A DNA stretch of 64,000 bases from Pseudomonas muyukensis (GTDB lineage: Bacteria > Pseudomonadota > Gammaproteobacteria > Pseudomonadales > Pseudomonadaceae). The notes under the pieces were generated by a model. It saw only the letters and a program-made list of their open reading frames with translations, had not been told where the DNA came from and ran no database searches. The translations under genes were made by a program, and so were the position numbers. The stretch spans positions 4,988,501-5,052,500 of the forward strand of contig NZ_CP077073.1 of the NCBI RefSeq assembly GCF_019139535.1, read 5' to 3'. This document shows positions 54,059 through 64,000 of the stretch, one piece after another (the stretch's first letter is position 1; each line of letters opens with the position of its first letter).

Positions 54059-57000
54059 TTAGTTCACCCACACCCGCGCGTTGCGGAACATGCGCATCAA
54101 GGCCGCGTCTTCCTGCCACTCATCCGGGCGCCAGGAGTTCTGCACGGCGCGGAACATCCGCTCCGGGTGCGGCATCATGATGGTCACGCGGCCGTCGCGG
54201 CTGGTCAGGCCGGTGATGCCACGCGGCGAGCCGTTCGGGTTGGCCGGGTAGGCTTCGGTGACCTTGCCATGGTTGTCGACGTAGCGCAGGGCCACGCAAC
54301 CGGACAGGTCGGCTTCGAGCAGCGCTTCTTCGCTGGCGAACTCGGCATGGCCTTCGCCGTGGGCGATGGCGATCGGCATGCGCGAACCGGCCATGCCCTG
54401 CAGGAAGATCGAGTTGGACTTCTGCACCTCGACCATGGCCACGCGCGCCTCGAACTGCTCCGAGCGGTTGCGCACGAAGTGCGGCCAGTACTCGGTGCCC
54501 GGGATCAGCTCGTGCAGGTTGGACATCATCTGGCAACCGTTGCACACGCCCAGGGCGAAGCTGTCGGTACGCTCGAAGAAGGCCTGGAAGGCATCACGGG
54601 CACGGGCGTTGAACAGCGCCGACTTGGCCCAGCCTTCACCGGCGCCGAGCACGTCGCCGTAGGAGAAGCCACCGCAAGCCACCAAGCCCTTGAACGCTTC
54701 GAAATCGACACGACCAGAGAGGATGTCGCTCATGTGCACGTCGACGGCGGCAAAACCTGCGCGGTCGAAGGCGGCAGCCATTTCGACCTGGCCGTTGACG
54801 CCCTGCTCGCGCAGGATCGCCACTTGCGGGCGCACGCCCTTCTTGATGTACGGCGCGGCGATGTCTTCGTTGACGTCGTAGCCCAGCTTGACCGACAGGC
54901 CTGGGTTGTCTTCTTCCAGCAGGACGTCGAATTCCTGGTCGGCGCAGTCGGCGTTGTCGCGCAGGCGCTGGACCTGGTAGCTGGTCTCGGCCCACTGGCG
55001 CTGCAGCAGGCGACGGTCGCCCTTGAACAGCTCTTCGCCTTCGAACTTGATCAGGACCTCACCGTTGTTGATCGGCTGGCCGATCACCGCGACGCAATCC
55101 TCGCCCAGGCCAGCGGCGCTGAACTGCGCCAGCACATCCGGCGTGGCGTCCTGACGAACCTGGATCACCGCGCCCAGCTCTTCGTTGAAGAGGATGGCCG
55201 CGACTTTCTCGCGCTTGCTGGTCAGGTTACCCAGTTCCAGCTCCAGGCCGCAGTGGCCGGCGAAGGCCATTTCCAGCACGGTAGTCAGCAGACCACCGTC
55301 GGAACGGTCGTGGTAGGCCAGCAGGTGGCCGTCTTCGTTAAGGCCCTGGATCACCGCGAAGAACGCCTTGAGGTCCTCGGCGTCATCGACGTCCGGCGCC
55401 TGGGCGGCCAGCTTGCCGTGGGTCTGCGCCAGGATCGAGGCGCCCATGCGGTTCTTGCCGCGACCCAGGTCGATCAGGACCAGGTCGGTCTCGCCCTTGT
55501 CCATGCGCAGTTGCGGGGTCAGGGTCTTGCGGATGTCGGTGACCGGGGCGAAGCCGGTGATGATCAGCGACATCGGCGAGGTGACGCTCTTCTGCTCGCC
55601 GGCTTCGCTCCACTGGGTCTTCATCGACATCGAGTCTTTACCCACCGGAATGGTGATGCCCAGCTCTGGGCACAGCTCCATGCCGACCGCCTTGACGGTG
55701 TCGTACAGGCGGGCGTCTTCACCCGGGTGACCGGCGGCGGACATCCAGTTGGCCGACAGCTTGATGTCGGACAGCTTCTCGATGCGCGAGGCGGCCAGGT
55801 TGGTCAGGGTCTCGCCGATTGCCATGCGGCCAGAGGCCGGGGCGTCGAGCAGGGCCAGCGGGGTACGCTCACCCATGGCCATGGCTTCGCCGGTGTAGAC
55901 ATCGAAGCTGGTGGCGGTGACGGCGCAGTCGGCCACCGGTACCTGCCACGGGCCGACCATCTGGTCGCGGGCAACCAGGCCGGTGATGGTGCGGTCGCCG
56001 ATGGTGATCAGGAAGCTCTTGCTGGCCACGGCCGGGTGCCGCAGGACGCGCTCGACCGAGTCGGTCAGGTCCAGGGTGCTCGGGTCGAACTCATCGCCCA
56101 GTTCCGCTTCGCGGGTGACCGAACGGTGCATGCGCGGCGGCTTGCCCAGCAGCACGTCCAGCGGCATGTCCACCGGGGTGTTGTCGAAGTGGCTGTCGGT
56201 GACGGTCAGGTGCGGCTCGGCAGTGGCCTCACCGACCACCGCGAACGGGCAACGCTCGCGTTCGCAGATGGCCTGGAAGCGCTCGAAGTCCTCGGCGCTG
56301 ACCGCCAGCACGTAGCGTTCCTGGGATTCGTTGGACCAGATCTCGTGCGGGGCCATGCCCGGCTCGTCGTTGGGCACGTTGCGCAGCTCGAAGCGGCCAC
56401 CGCGGCCACCGTCGTTGACCAGCTCGGGGAAGGCGTTGGAGATACCACCGGCGCCGACATCGTGGATGAAGGCGATCGGGTTCTTGTCGCCCAGCTGCCA
56501 GCAGCGGTCGATGACCTCCTGGCAACGACGCTCCATCTCGGGGTTTTCGCGCTGCACCGAGGCGAAGTCGAGGTCAGCGGAGCTGGCGCCGGTGGCCACC
56601 GACGAGGCGGCGCCGCCGCCCAGGCCGATCAGCATGGCCGGGCCGCCGAGCACGATCAGCTTGGCGCCGACGGTGATCTCGCCCTTCTGCACGTGGTCTT
56701 CACGGATGTTGCCCATGCCGCCGGCCAACATGATCGGCTTGTGGTAGCCGCGCACTTCTTCGCCGTGCGGGGTGTTGATGCCCTGCTCGAAGGTACGGAA
56801 GTAGCCGGTCAGCGCCGGACGGCCGAATTCGTTGTTGAACGCCGCGCCGCCCAGTGGGCCTTCGATCATGATGTCGAGGGCGTCGACGATGCGCTCGGGC
56901 TTGCCGTACGGCTTTTCCCAAGGCTGCTCGAAACCTGGGATACGCAGGTTGGACACGGTGAAACCGGTCAGGCCGGCCTTGGGCTTGGCACCACGGCCGG

Positions 57001-57958
57001 TGGCGCCTTCGTCGCGGATCTCGCCGCCGGAGCCGGTGGAGGCACCGGAGAACGGGGCGATGGCGGTCGGGTGGTTGTGCGTCTCGACCTTCATCAGGAT
57101 GTGCACCGGCTCCTGCACCGCGCCGTACTGGCGGGTCTCAGGGTTCGGGAAGAAGCGCCCGGCCACCGAACCGACGATCACCGAGGCGTTGTCCTTGTAG
57201 GCCGACAGCACGCCTTCGTTGTGCATCTGGTAGGTGTTCTTGATCATGCCGAACAGGCTCTTCTCTTGCGCCTGGCCGTCGATGTCCCAGCTGGCGTTGA
57301 AGATCTTGTGGCGGCAGTGCTCGGAGTTGGCCTGGGCGAACATCATCAGCTCGATGTCGTTCGGGTTGCGCTTGAGCCCCTGGAAAGCGGCGACCAGGTA
57401 GTCGATTTCGTCCTCGGCCAGGGCCAGGCCCAGGTCGATGTTGGCCTGGGCCAGGGCGGCGCGGCCACCGCCGAGCACGTCGACCGAGGTCATCGGCCGT
57501 GGCTGGGCGTGGCTGAACAGGTCGGCGGCGTCTTCCAGGCGCGCCAGCACGCGCTGGGTCATGCGGTCGTGCAGTTCGGCGGCGACGCGCTGGGCGTCGG
57601 CATCGCTGAGGCTACCGGCGACGTAATAGGCGATGCCGCGCTCCAGGCGCTGGATCGACTGCAGGCCGCAGTTGTGGGCGATGTCGCTGGCCTTGGACGC
57701 CCAGGGCGAGATGGTGCCCAGACGCGGCACCACCAGGAACAGGTGGCCGGCTGGCTCCTGGACCGGCACGCTCGGGCCGTACTTGAGCAGACGGCCCAGC
57801 ACCTGCTGCTGGTCGGCGGTCAGCTCGCCGTCGACGTCGGCGAAATGGGCGAATTCGGCATACAAACCAGTAACAGCGGGGACTTTCTGGCTCAGTTGCT
57901 CGAGTAATTTACCGTGGCGAAAGGCAGAAAGGGCAGGAGCGCCGCGCAGGATCAACAT
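54059..57958 (-). CDS. purL: Phosphoribosylformylglycinamidine synthase (large single-chain form)
   Basis: 1299 residues. Converts FGAR, glutamine and ATP to FGAM, the step after PurT or PurN. Order of domains: N-terminal PurS-like, linker (LNRDD-type), two AIRS-like ATP domains (motifs [20 protein letters not shown] near 335 and [16 protein letters not shown] near 885), and a C-terminal class I glutaminase with [10 protein letters not shown] (Cys nucleophile) and the His/Glu pair near HPERMFR. Length is normal for gammaproteobacteria. Confidence 0.98.
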   Translation of the reverse strand: MLILRGAPALSAFRHGKLLEQLSQKVPAVTGLYAEFAHFADVDGELTADQQQVLGRLLKYGPSVPVQEPAGHLFLVVPRLGTISPWASKASDIAHNCGLQSIQRLERGIAYYVAGSLSDADAQRVAAELHDRMTQRVLARLEDAADLFSHAQPRPMTSVDVLGGGRAALAQANIDLGLALAEDEIDYLVAAFQGLKRNPNDIELMMFAQANSEHCRHKIFNASWDIDGQAQEKSLFGMIKNTYQMHNEGVLSAYKDNASVIVGSVAGRFFPNPETRQYGAVQEPVHILMKVETHNHPTAIAPFSGASTGSGGEIRDEGATGRGAKPKAGLTGFTVSNLRIPGFEQPWEKPYGKPERIVDALDIMIEGPLGGAAFNNEFGRPALTGYFRTFEQGINTPHGEEVRGYHKPIMLAGGMGNIREDHVQKGEITVGAKLIVLGGPAMLIGLGGGAASSVATGASSADLDFASVQRENPEMERRCQEVIDRCWQLGDKNPIAFIHDVGAGGISNAFPELVNDGGRGGRFELRNVPNDEPGMAPHEIWSNESQERYVLAVSAEDFERFQAICERERCPFAVVGEATAEPHLTVTDSHFDNTPVDMPLDVLLGKPPRMHRSVTREAELGDEFDPSTLDLTDSVERVLRHPAVASKSFLITIGDRTITGLVARDQMVGPWQVPVADCAVTATSFDVYTGEAMAMGERTPLALLDAPASGRMAIGETLTNLAASRIEKLSDIKLSANWMSAAGHPGEDARLYDTVKAVGMELCPELGITIPVGKDSMSMKTQWSEAGEQKSVTSPMSLIITGFAPVTDIRKTLTPQLRMDKGETDLVLIDLGRGKNRMGASILAQTHGKLAAQAPDVDDAEDLKAFFAVIQGLNEDGHLLAYHDRSDGGLLTTVLEMAFAGHCGLELELGNLTSKREKVAAILFNEELGAVIQVRQDATPDVLAQFSAAGLGEDCVAVIGQPINNGEVLIKFEGEELFKGDRRLLQRQWAETSYQVQRLRDNADCADQEFDVLLEEDNPGLSVKLGYDVNEDIAAPYIKKGVRPQVAILREQGVNGQVEMAAAFDRAGFAAVDVHMSDILSGRVDFEAFKGLVACGGFSYGDVLGAGEGWAKSALFNARARDAFQAFFERTDSFALGVCNGCQMMSNLHELIPGTEYWPHFVRNRSEQFEARVAMVEVQKSNSIFLQGMAGSRMPIAIAHGEGHAEFASEEALLEADLSGCVALRYVDNHGKVTEAYPANPNGSPRGITGLTSRDGRVTIMMPHPERMFRAVQNSWRPDEWQEDAALMRMFRNARVWVN

Positions 57959-59744
<1,786 letters not shown>

Positions 59745-59760
59745 CACGCCACCGCCCATT

Positions 59761-59879
59761 GTAGGAGCGGCCTTGTGTCGCGATAGGGCCGCAAAGCGGC
59801 CCCGGCGATCTATGCGTCAATGCTCAAATCCTGGGGCCGCTACGCGCCCCTATCGCGACACAAGGCCGCTCCTACAGGG
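59761..59879. repeat. BIME, family 2
   Basis: Inverted REP pair GTAGGAGCGGCCTTGTGTCG ... CGACACAAGGCCGCTCCTAC with perfect 20-bp outer arms and a unique centre. It sits between the convergent mltF and tadA genes. Confidence 0.87.
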
Positions 59880-59889
59880 AGCCTGTCAG

Positions 59890-60369
59890 CTAGGCCTTCG
59901 CCCGGCGCGCCTTGAAGAACGCGCTCAGAATCGCCCCGCACTCCTCGGCCAAAACCCCGCCCTCGACCATCACCCGGTGGTTGAGAAAGCCCTGGCTGAA
60001 AAACTGCCCCTGGCTCTGCACTATTCCTGCCTTGGGCTCCAGCGCCCCGTACACCACGCGCGCCACCCGCGAATGAACGATCAGCCCCGCGCACATGCTG
60101 CACGGCTCCAGCGTCACGTACAGGGTGCTGCCCGGCAGCCGGTAGTTGCTGGCGGCTTTGGCCGCGGCGCGAATCGCCACCATTTCGGCATGGGCGCTGG
60201 GGTCGCTGTCGACGATCGGCCGGTTGAAGCCCTGGCCGATCACCTGGCCGTGCTGCACCAGCACCGCGCCCACCGGCACCTCGCCCATGGCCGCGCCCTG
60301 GGCCGCCAGCGCCAGGGCCAGGCGCATGAACGCCTGGTCGCGGCTGCGATCGATGATCTGCGCGCGCAT
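59890..60369 (-). CDS. tadA: tRNA-specific adenosine deaminase TadA
   Basis: 159 residues. Deaminates A34 to inosine in tRNA-Arg(ACG). Zinc and catalytic motifs H60-A-E62 and PCSMC with C90 and C93 are intact; RVVYGALEPKAG follows. Start is fixed by a TGATG overlap with the upstream multicopper oxidase gene, so the essential tadA is translationally coupled to cumA. The small cumB gene reported beside cumA in P. putida probably corresponds to this gene (from memory). Confidence 0.93.
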   Translation of the reverse strand: MRAQIIDRSRDQAFMRLALALAAQGAAMGEVPVGAVLVQHGQVIGQGFNRPIVDSDPSAHAEMVAIRAAAKAASNYRLPGSTLYVTLEPCSMCAGLIVHSRVARVVYGALEPKAGIVQSQGQFFSQGFLNHRVMVEGGVLAEECGAILSAFFKARRAKA

Positions 60370-61751
60370 CAGACCACCGCGATCGCGGCCATCAGGCCGG
60401 TTTCCATGTGGTCGATGACATGGCAGTGGAACATCCAGGTGCCCGGGTTATCCGCCACCAGCGCCACCTGGGCGCGTTCGTTCTTGCCCAGCAGGTAGGT
60501 ATCGGTGAACCAGGGCTCGGTGATCTTGCGGCGATTGGAGGCGATCACCTTGAAACTCATGCCATGCAAGTGGATCGGATGCTGGTACTGGGTCATGTTC
60601 TTCAGCTCGAAGATGTAGCTCTTGCCCTTGCGCAGCGTGGCGATGGGGCGCTCGGCGCAGGTCTTGTCGGTGATGTCCCAGGCCTGGCCATTGATCTGCC
60701 ACAGGCTCGGCGGCTTGCCGTTGTCGGTGTTCACCGAGACCTTGCCGGCCCATTCGAAATTGAAGTTGAGCTTCTCGGCATTCTCCAGGTCCGGCTCGGC
60801 GATAGGGTTGGCCGGCAATGCCTTGGGCCAGTCGCCCGGCGCCTCGCTGCTGGCCACCGAGCGCAGGGTGCCCAGGCGCACGAAGCCATCGCGCAGGGAG
60901 ATTTCCTCGCCGGCCTCGGGAATGCGGATCGCCAGGCAAATGCGCATGCCCGGGCCGAGCCAGTAGTCCTCGTCCAACGGGCGTGGGGTGATCGGGTTGC
61001 CGTCGAGGGCGTAGATCATCGCCTCGCAGTTGCCCTTGAGGTTGAGGCGGTAGGTCCAGGTGTTGTCCAGGTTGAGCAGACGCACCCGCACCACCTGGCC
61101 GGCCGGCAGCTCGGTCACCGCCTCGGCCTGGCCGTTGATGGTGATCAGGCGCCCGGCGGTGCCGTTGCGCGCGGCTTCGCGCGGCACGCTGAAGGGCATC
61201 CAGGCGCCCTGCTCGTCGACATGCCAGGTTTTCAGGCTGAGGGTGCGCTCATGGGCGAAGCCGGTGGGCTCGCGCTCCTCGACGATCAGCGGGCCGACCA
61301 GGCCGCGTCCCAGCTCCTCGGAGCTGCTGACGTGCGGGTGGTACCAGTAGCTGCCGGCGTCCGGCACCCGGAACTTGTAGTCGAAGAACTCGCCGGGCTT
61401 GACCGGCAGTTGCGAGACATAGGGCACGCCGTCCATTTCCAGCGGCAGGCGGATGCCATGCCAGTGAATGGTGGTTTCCACCGGCAACTGGTTGATGAAG
61501 CGCACCCGCAGCCAGGTGCCCTGGCGCACGCGCAACTCGGTGCCCGGCGCCGACGGGCCGAAAGCCCAGGCCTCGGTCTTGTAGCCGGGCACCAGTTCGA
61601 CATCCAGCGGCGCGGCGATCAACTCATAATCGTGCCCGGCGTTGTCATCCTCGACCTTGCCCAGCCAGTAGCGCGCCGCGCCGCCGGCGCCCAGGCCTAC
61701 CACCACAAGGCCAGTCAGGCCCTTGAGCATTTGTCGACGGGTAAAGGACAT
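60369..61751 (-). CDS. cumA: Multicopper oxidase CumA, Tat-exported
   Basis: 460 residues. Tat signal FTRRQMLKGLTGLVVVGLG at residues 3-21. Copper ligands of the type 2/3 cluster: IHWHG (H96, H98), WYHPH (138-140), HPIHLHG and, at the C-terminus, HCHVIDHM (442-449), with Met as the probable type 1 axial ligand. CumA of P. putida was linked to Mn(II) oxidation; later work gave other enzymes the main role, so its physiological substrate is open. Exported by the TatABC system encoded at 42.7 kb. Confidence 0.87.
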   Translation of the reverse strand: MSFTRRQMLKGLTGLVVVGLGAGGAARYWLGKVEDDNAGHDYELIAAPLDVELVPGYKTEAWAFGPSAPGTELRVRQGTWLRVRFINQLPVETTIHWHGIRLPLEMDGVPYVSQLPVKPGEFFDYKFRVPDAGSYWYHPHVSSSEELGRGLVGPLIVEEREPTGFAHERTLSLKTWHVDEQGAWMPFSVPREAARNGTAGRLITINGQAEAVTELPAGQVVRVRLLNLDNTWTYRLNLKGNCEAMIYALDGNPITPRPLDEDYWLGPGMRICLAIRIPEAGEEISLRDGFVRLGTLRSVASSEAPGDWPKALPANPIAEPDLENAEKLNFNFEWAGKVSVNTDNGKPPSLWQINGQAWDITDKTCAERPIATLRKGKSYIFELKNMTQYQHPIHLHGMSFKVIASNRRKITEPWFTDTYLLGKNERAQVALVADNPGTWMFHCHVIDHMETGLMAAIAVV

Positions 61752-61866
61752 CGGTGCGGGTACCTCATTCTGCGCAATCAGTCTGCCAGCAGGCCTGGCA
61801 ATGAAGGGCGAATACGATACACCTGCATTTGCGAAAGATTAAGTGAAGTCTTGTCGCAGGCAGTGT

Positions 61867-62652
61867 TCAGAAGAACTCGTCCAGCAGCCGATAGAAGCGG
61901 TTCTTGCCGGGATCGTCCGGCAGACCGTAGGCCGCCAGGAAGGGTTGCACCCATTGCTCGCCCAGGTCGGCGGCGATATCCCGGGTAGCCAGCGCCAGGT
62001 CCTGCCAACGGTCGGCGACGCCCAGGCGGCCGCAATCGATGAAGCCGGTGAAGCGCCCGTCCGCGGCCATCAGGTTCGCCAGGCAGGCATCGCCATGGGT
62101 CACCACCCGGTCTTCTTCTCTTGGCCGCGCGGCGAGCATTTCGGCGAACACATCGGCGGCGCTGCGCCCCAGGCGCAACGGATCGAAGTCGTCCTCGTCG
62201 ACCAGGCCCTCCAGCATCCGCGCCTGCGCCAGGCGTACCCGCGCCGCCAGCGCATGGTCGAACGGGCACTGCTCGACTGGCAAGCGATGCAACTGGCGCA
62301 GCGCCTCGGCCAGCAGCAGCACCGTGGCCCGTGGTGCCTGCGTGGCTGTCGCCTCCAGGCAGCGCCCCGGCACGGCGCTCATCAACAGCCAGTGCCAGCC
62401 ACGCTCGGTAGCGACATCGATGATGTGCGGCACAGGCTGGCCGTGCTGCGCCATCCAGCGCAGACGGCTGATTTCGCCAGGCAGTTCGGCCAGCGCGGTG
62501 ACGGGCTCGGCCTTGACGAACAGATCAGCGCCAGCCTGGCGGCGGACACGCAGCACGGTTGCGCCCGACTTGCCGAGGGTTTGTGCCTCAAGCGCCAGGA
62601 TGCCATGGGCTTCGCCCCAGCCTTTGGGCAGGTTGCAGTCAGTCATCGTCAT
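61867..62652 (-). CDS. APH(3')-II-like aminoglycoside phosphotransferase
   Basis: 262 residues. Predicted ATP-dependent phosphorylation of the 3'-OH of kanamycin-type aminoglycosides. The catalytic loop VTHGDACLANLMA, the metal motif GFIDCGRLGVADRWQDLALATRDI and the end FYRLLDEFF are those of the APH(3')-II family. The gene matches its surroundings in composition and has no mobile element next to it, so it looks chromosomal and intrinsic rather than recently acquired. The ATG at 62652 has GGAG 5 bp upstream; another ATG lies two codons later. Confidence 0.85.
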   Translation of the reverse strand: MTMTDCNLPKGWGEAHGILALEAQTLGKSGATVLRVRRQAGADLFVKAEPVTALAELPGEISRLRWMAQHGQPVPHIIDVATERGWHWLLMSAVPGRCLEATATQAPRATVLLLAEALRQLHRLPVEQCPFDHALAARVRLAQARMLEGLVDEDDFDPLRLGRSAADVFAEMLAARPREEDRVVTHGDACLANLMAADGRFTGFIDCGRLGVADRWQDLALATRDIAADLGEQWVQPFLAAYGLPDDPGKNRFYRLLDEFF

Positions 62653-62743
62653 CTGTGCTCCAGGCGGGTTTGCCTGCAGTGTGGGCAAAAAGGCTCGTGG
62701 GGTCTGTGAACAATCGTATCGGCGCCGACGGCGCGTTGCCTGC

Positions 62744-62767
62744 GTGGCCAGCCAGGCTGGCGCCTAC
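62744..62767. repeat. Possible degenerate solo REP
   Basis: GGCCAGCCAGGCTGGCGCCTAC resembles the inverted REP that ends the family-1 array (GCCAGCAAGGCTGGCTCCTAC at 7125). Single copy, in the gap between the phosphotransferase and TetR genes. Confidence 0.35.
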
Positions 62768-62785
62768 GCGGTCGAGACCGCCTGA

Positions 62786-63373
62786 TCATTTACCGGCCAG
62801 CAAGCCGTGCAACAGCAGGTCCAGCGCCTCGAGGCTCTGCACCAGGCGCGCATCGCCATCATCCCCTTGCGCAATCCACACCGCGGCCTCGGCCAGGCTG
62901 CCATAGATCAGCGCCGCCAGCGCCCGTGGCTCGGCCTGCAGCATCACGCCCTCCTCGACCAAACGCTGCACCACCCGCTGCATGGTCGCCAGGCAGTGCT
63001 GGTGCGACGCTTGCGAGGCACCGCCGAGCACCGCGCGGGCATCGCGCAGCACGATGCGCTGGATGTCCCGCTCCAACGCCATCTCCAGGTAGGCGCGGCA
63101 ACGCCGGCGAAAACCGTCCCAGGCATCGTCGGCGCTGTCGGTGATGCTGTTCAGGCGTTGGTCCACCTCGTCGTCGATCTGCGCCACCACCGCCACGAGC
63201 AAGCCTTGCTTGTCGCCGAAGTGGTGGTACAGCGCGCCACGGGTCAACCCCGCGCGGGCGGTCAGGTCGTCCATCGAAGTGCCGACATAGCCGTGCTCGC
63301 TGAATACCTGGCGCGCCGTGGACAGTAGCGTGGCACGGGTTTGCTCCATCTCGGCGCGAGTGCGTCGGACCAT
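62786..63373 (-). CDS. TetR-family transcriptional regulator
   Basis: 195 residues. The N-terminal helix-turn-helix is ARQVFSEHGYVGTSMDDLTARAGLTRGALYHHFGDKQGLL at about residues 20-58 (shown in parts: GYVGTSMDDLTARAGLT, GALYHHFGDK). The C-terminal ligand domain is of the AcrR/TtgR-like length. It is divergent from an MFS efflux gene 122 bp away, with a palindrome between them, so it very likely represses that gene and itself. Confidence 0.88.
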   Translation of the reverse strand: MVRRTRAEMEQTRATLLSTARQVFSEHGYVGTSMDDLTARAGLTRGALYHHFGDKQGLLVAVVAQIDDEVDQRLNSITDSADDAWDGFRRRCRAYLEMALERDIQRIVLRDARAVLGGASQASHQHCLATMQRVVQRLVEEGVMLQAEPRALAALIYGSLAEAAVWIAQGDDGDARLVQSLEALDLLLHGLLAGK

Positions 63374-63404
63374 CCTGCCCCTCCTTTACCTACGGATTGC
63401 ATGA

Positions 63405-63446
63405 TTGCTTACATTCAAAGCGTATGTATATGATCCATTCATACGC
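63405..63446 (+). promoter_or_regulatory. MFS promoter with candidate TetR operator
   Basis: TTGCTT (63405-63410) and TATGAT (63429-63434) make a promoter with 18-bp spacing. The inverted repeat GCGTATG / CATACGC (63420-63446, 13-bp centre) overlaps the -10 region, where bound repressor would block polymerase. Confidence 0.6.
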
Positions 63447-63495
63447 GCTGCACGTATTCTCCCCAGACCTCCTCACCGTGACAAGGGACTGAATC

Positions 63496-64000
63496 ATGAG
63501 CACCTCCACACCTGACGCAATCGCCCTTCCACGCCATCCCTGGCTGGCGGTCGGCACAACCGGCCTGGCCACGTTCTCGGTGGTGACCACGGAAATGCTG
63601 CCTGTGGGGCTACTGACCCCTATCGCCGAAGCCTTGGGCACCAGCACCGGTTCGGTCGGGCTGACGCTGACCCTGCCCTCGCTGCTGGCAGCCCTGTTCG
63701 CGCCCGTGGTGGTGCTGGCCGCCGGTGGCATGGACCGGCGGCGGATCCTGTGCGCTCTGCTGGTGCTGCTGGTGTTCGCCAACCTCGCCTCGGCGCTGGC
63801 GCCGGGCATCAGCTGGCTGCTGGCGGCGCGGGTGCTGGTCGGCTTGTGCATCGGTGGCATCTGGGCGATCGCCGGCGGCCTGGCCACGCGCCTGGCCCCC
63901 GACCACGCCATCGGCCTGGCCACAGCGATCATTTTCGGCGGCGTGGCCGCCGCCTCGGTACTCGGTGTCCCGCTCGGCGCGTTGCTTGGCGAACTGGCCG
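63496..64000 (+). CDS. MFS transporter (drug:H+ antiporter-like), cut by the window end
   Basis: Open reading frame from ATG at 63496 to the window edge, 168 codons visible and no stop. It begins MSTSTPDAIALPRHPW and continues with helices such as LAVGTTGLATFSVVTTEMLP, the loop MDRRRILCALL and ARVLVGLCIGGIWAIAGG. The TEMLPVGLL start resembles the DHA1/arabinose-efflux-like group. Divergent from the TetR gene, so probably an inducible efflux pump. Substrate unknown. Confidence 0.85.
   Translation, partial: MSTSTPDAIALPRHPWLAVGTTGLATFSVVTTEMLPVGLLTPIAEALGTSTGSVGLTLTLPSLLAALFAPVVVLAAGGMDRRRILCALLVLLVFANLASALAPGISWLLAARVLVGLCIGGIWAIAGGLATRLAPDHAIGLATAIIFGGVAAASVLGVPLGALLGELA

Noticed and set aside
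53792..57907. Very long open frame (1371 codons) antisense to purL
   Set aside because: It mirrors the purL codons on the other strand, has low-complexity composition (rich in His, Val, Ala, Gly, Gln) and no domain. GC-rich third positions produce such shadows. The same holds for long antisense frames opposite hom, phoX, gspD/gspE and nagF.

Overview
The window looks like chromosomal DNA of a Pseudomonas of the P. putida group. The base composition is GC-rich. Gene content and order are typical of that group: hom-thrC, dsbC, xerD, the rpsP-rimM-trmD-rplS ribosomal operon, ffh, purT, purL, mltF and a cumA-type multicopper oxidase coupled to tadA. Many intergenic gaps carry REP/BIME palindromes of the type common in this group. 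This assignment rests on recognising proteins by eye; no database search was possible.

Layout. 0.1-4.8 kb (minus strand): threonine synthesis (hom, thrC), periplasmic DsbC and XerD. 4.9-7.1 kb: a cation/proton antiporter, then a five-unit BIME array. 7.2-11.2 kb (minus): thioesterase, rplS-trmD-rimM-rpsP and ffh. 11.4-15.0 kb (plus): a YpjD-like and a CorC-like membrane protein and an MHS-type transporter. 15.1-18.4 kb (minus): purT, a VUT-family membrane protein, a DUF1289 protein, a gamma-class carbonic anhydrase and a CoA-pyrophosphatase-type Nudix protein. A MITE-like element and a solo end of the same element lie among these genes. 18.6-19.7 kb (plus): a zinc-ribbon Nudix hydrolase and an L,D-transpeptidase.

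20-28.3 kb is the accessory stretch. It holds a two-partner secretion pair (TpsB and a 1478-residue TpsA), a second MITE copy, a frameshifted DUF3396-like gene and a decayed vgrG. 28.4-43.9 kb is a phosphate-scavenging export locus. It contains a type II secretion system (gspC-D-E-F-G-H-I-J-L-M-N, with gspK apart), a PhoX-type phosphatase with a Tat signal, a Tat-lipoprotein that looks like a SoxB-fold pseudoenzyme, and tatABC. A strong candidate PHO box and two weaker ones point to control by PhoB. The likely logic is that phosphatases fold in the cytoplasm, cross the inner membrane by Tat and leave through the T2SS when phosphate is low.

44.1-51.3 kb (plus) is an N-acetylglucosamine operon: GntR regulator, NagA, SIS-domain deaminase, an EIIA-HPr-EI fusion and an EIICB permease with a second EIIB-like domain. 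Three TGGTATT repeats at 11-bp steps and a Crc/Hfq-type A-rich motif lie in front of it. 51.4-53.5 kb encodes a HET-C-like protein. 53.7-62.7 kb holds a NIF3/YqfO-like small protein, purL, mltF, tadA, cumA and an APH(3')-II-like phosphotransferase. The window ends in a TetR regulator divergent from an MFS efflux gene cut by the window edge.

The observations most worth following are the apparent loss of all metal ligands in the SoxB-like lipoprotein, the MITE that provides the stop codon of the DUF1289 gene, the BIME that abuts the start of gspH, and the HET-C protein.
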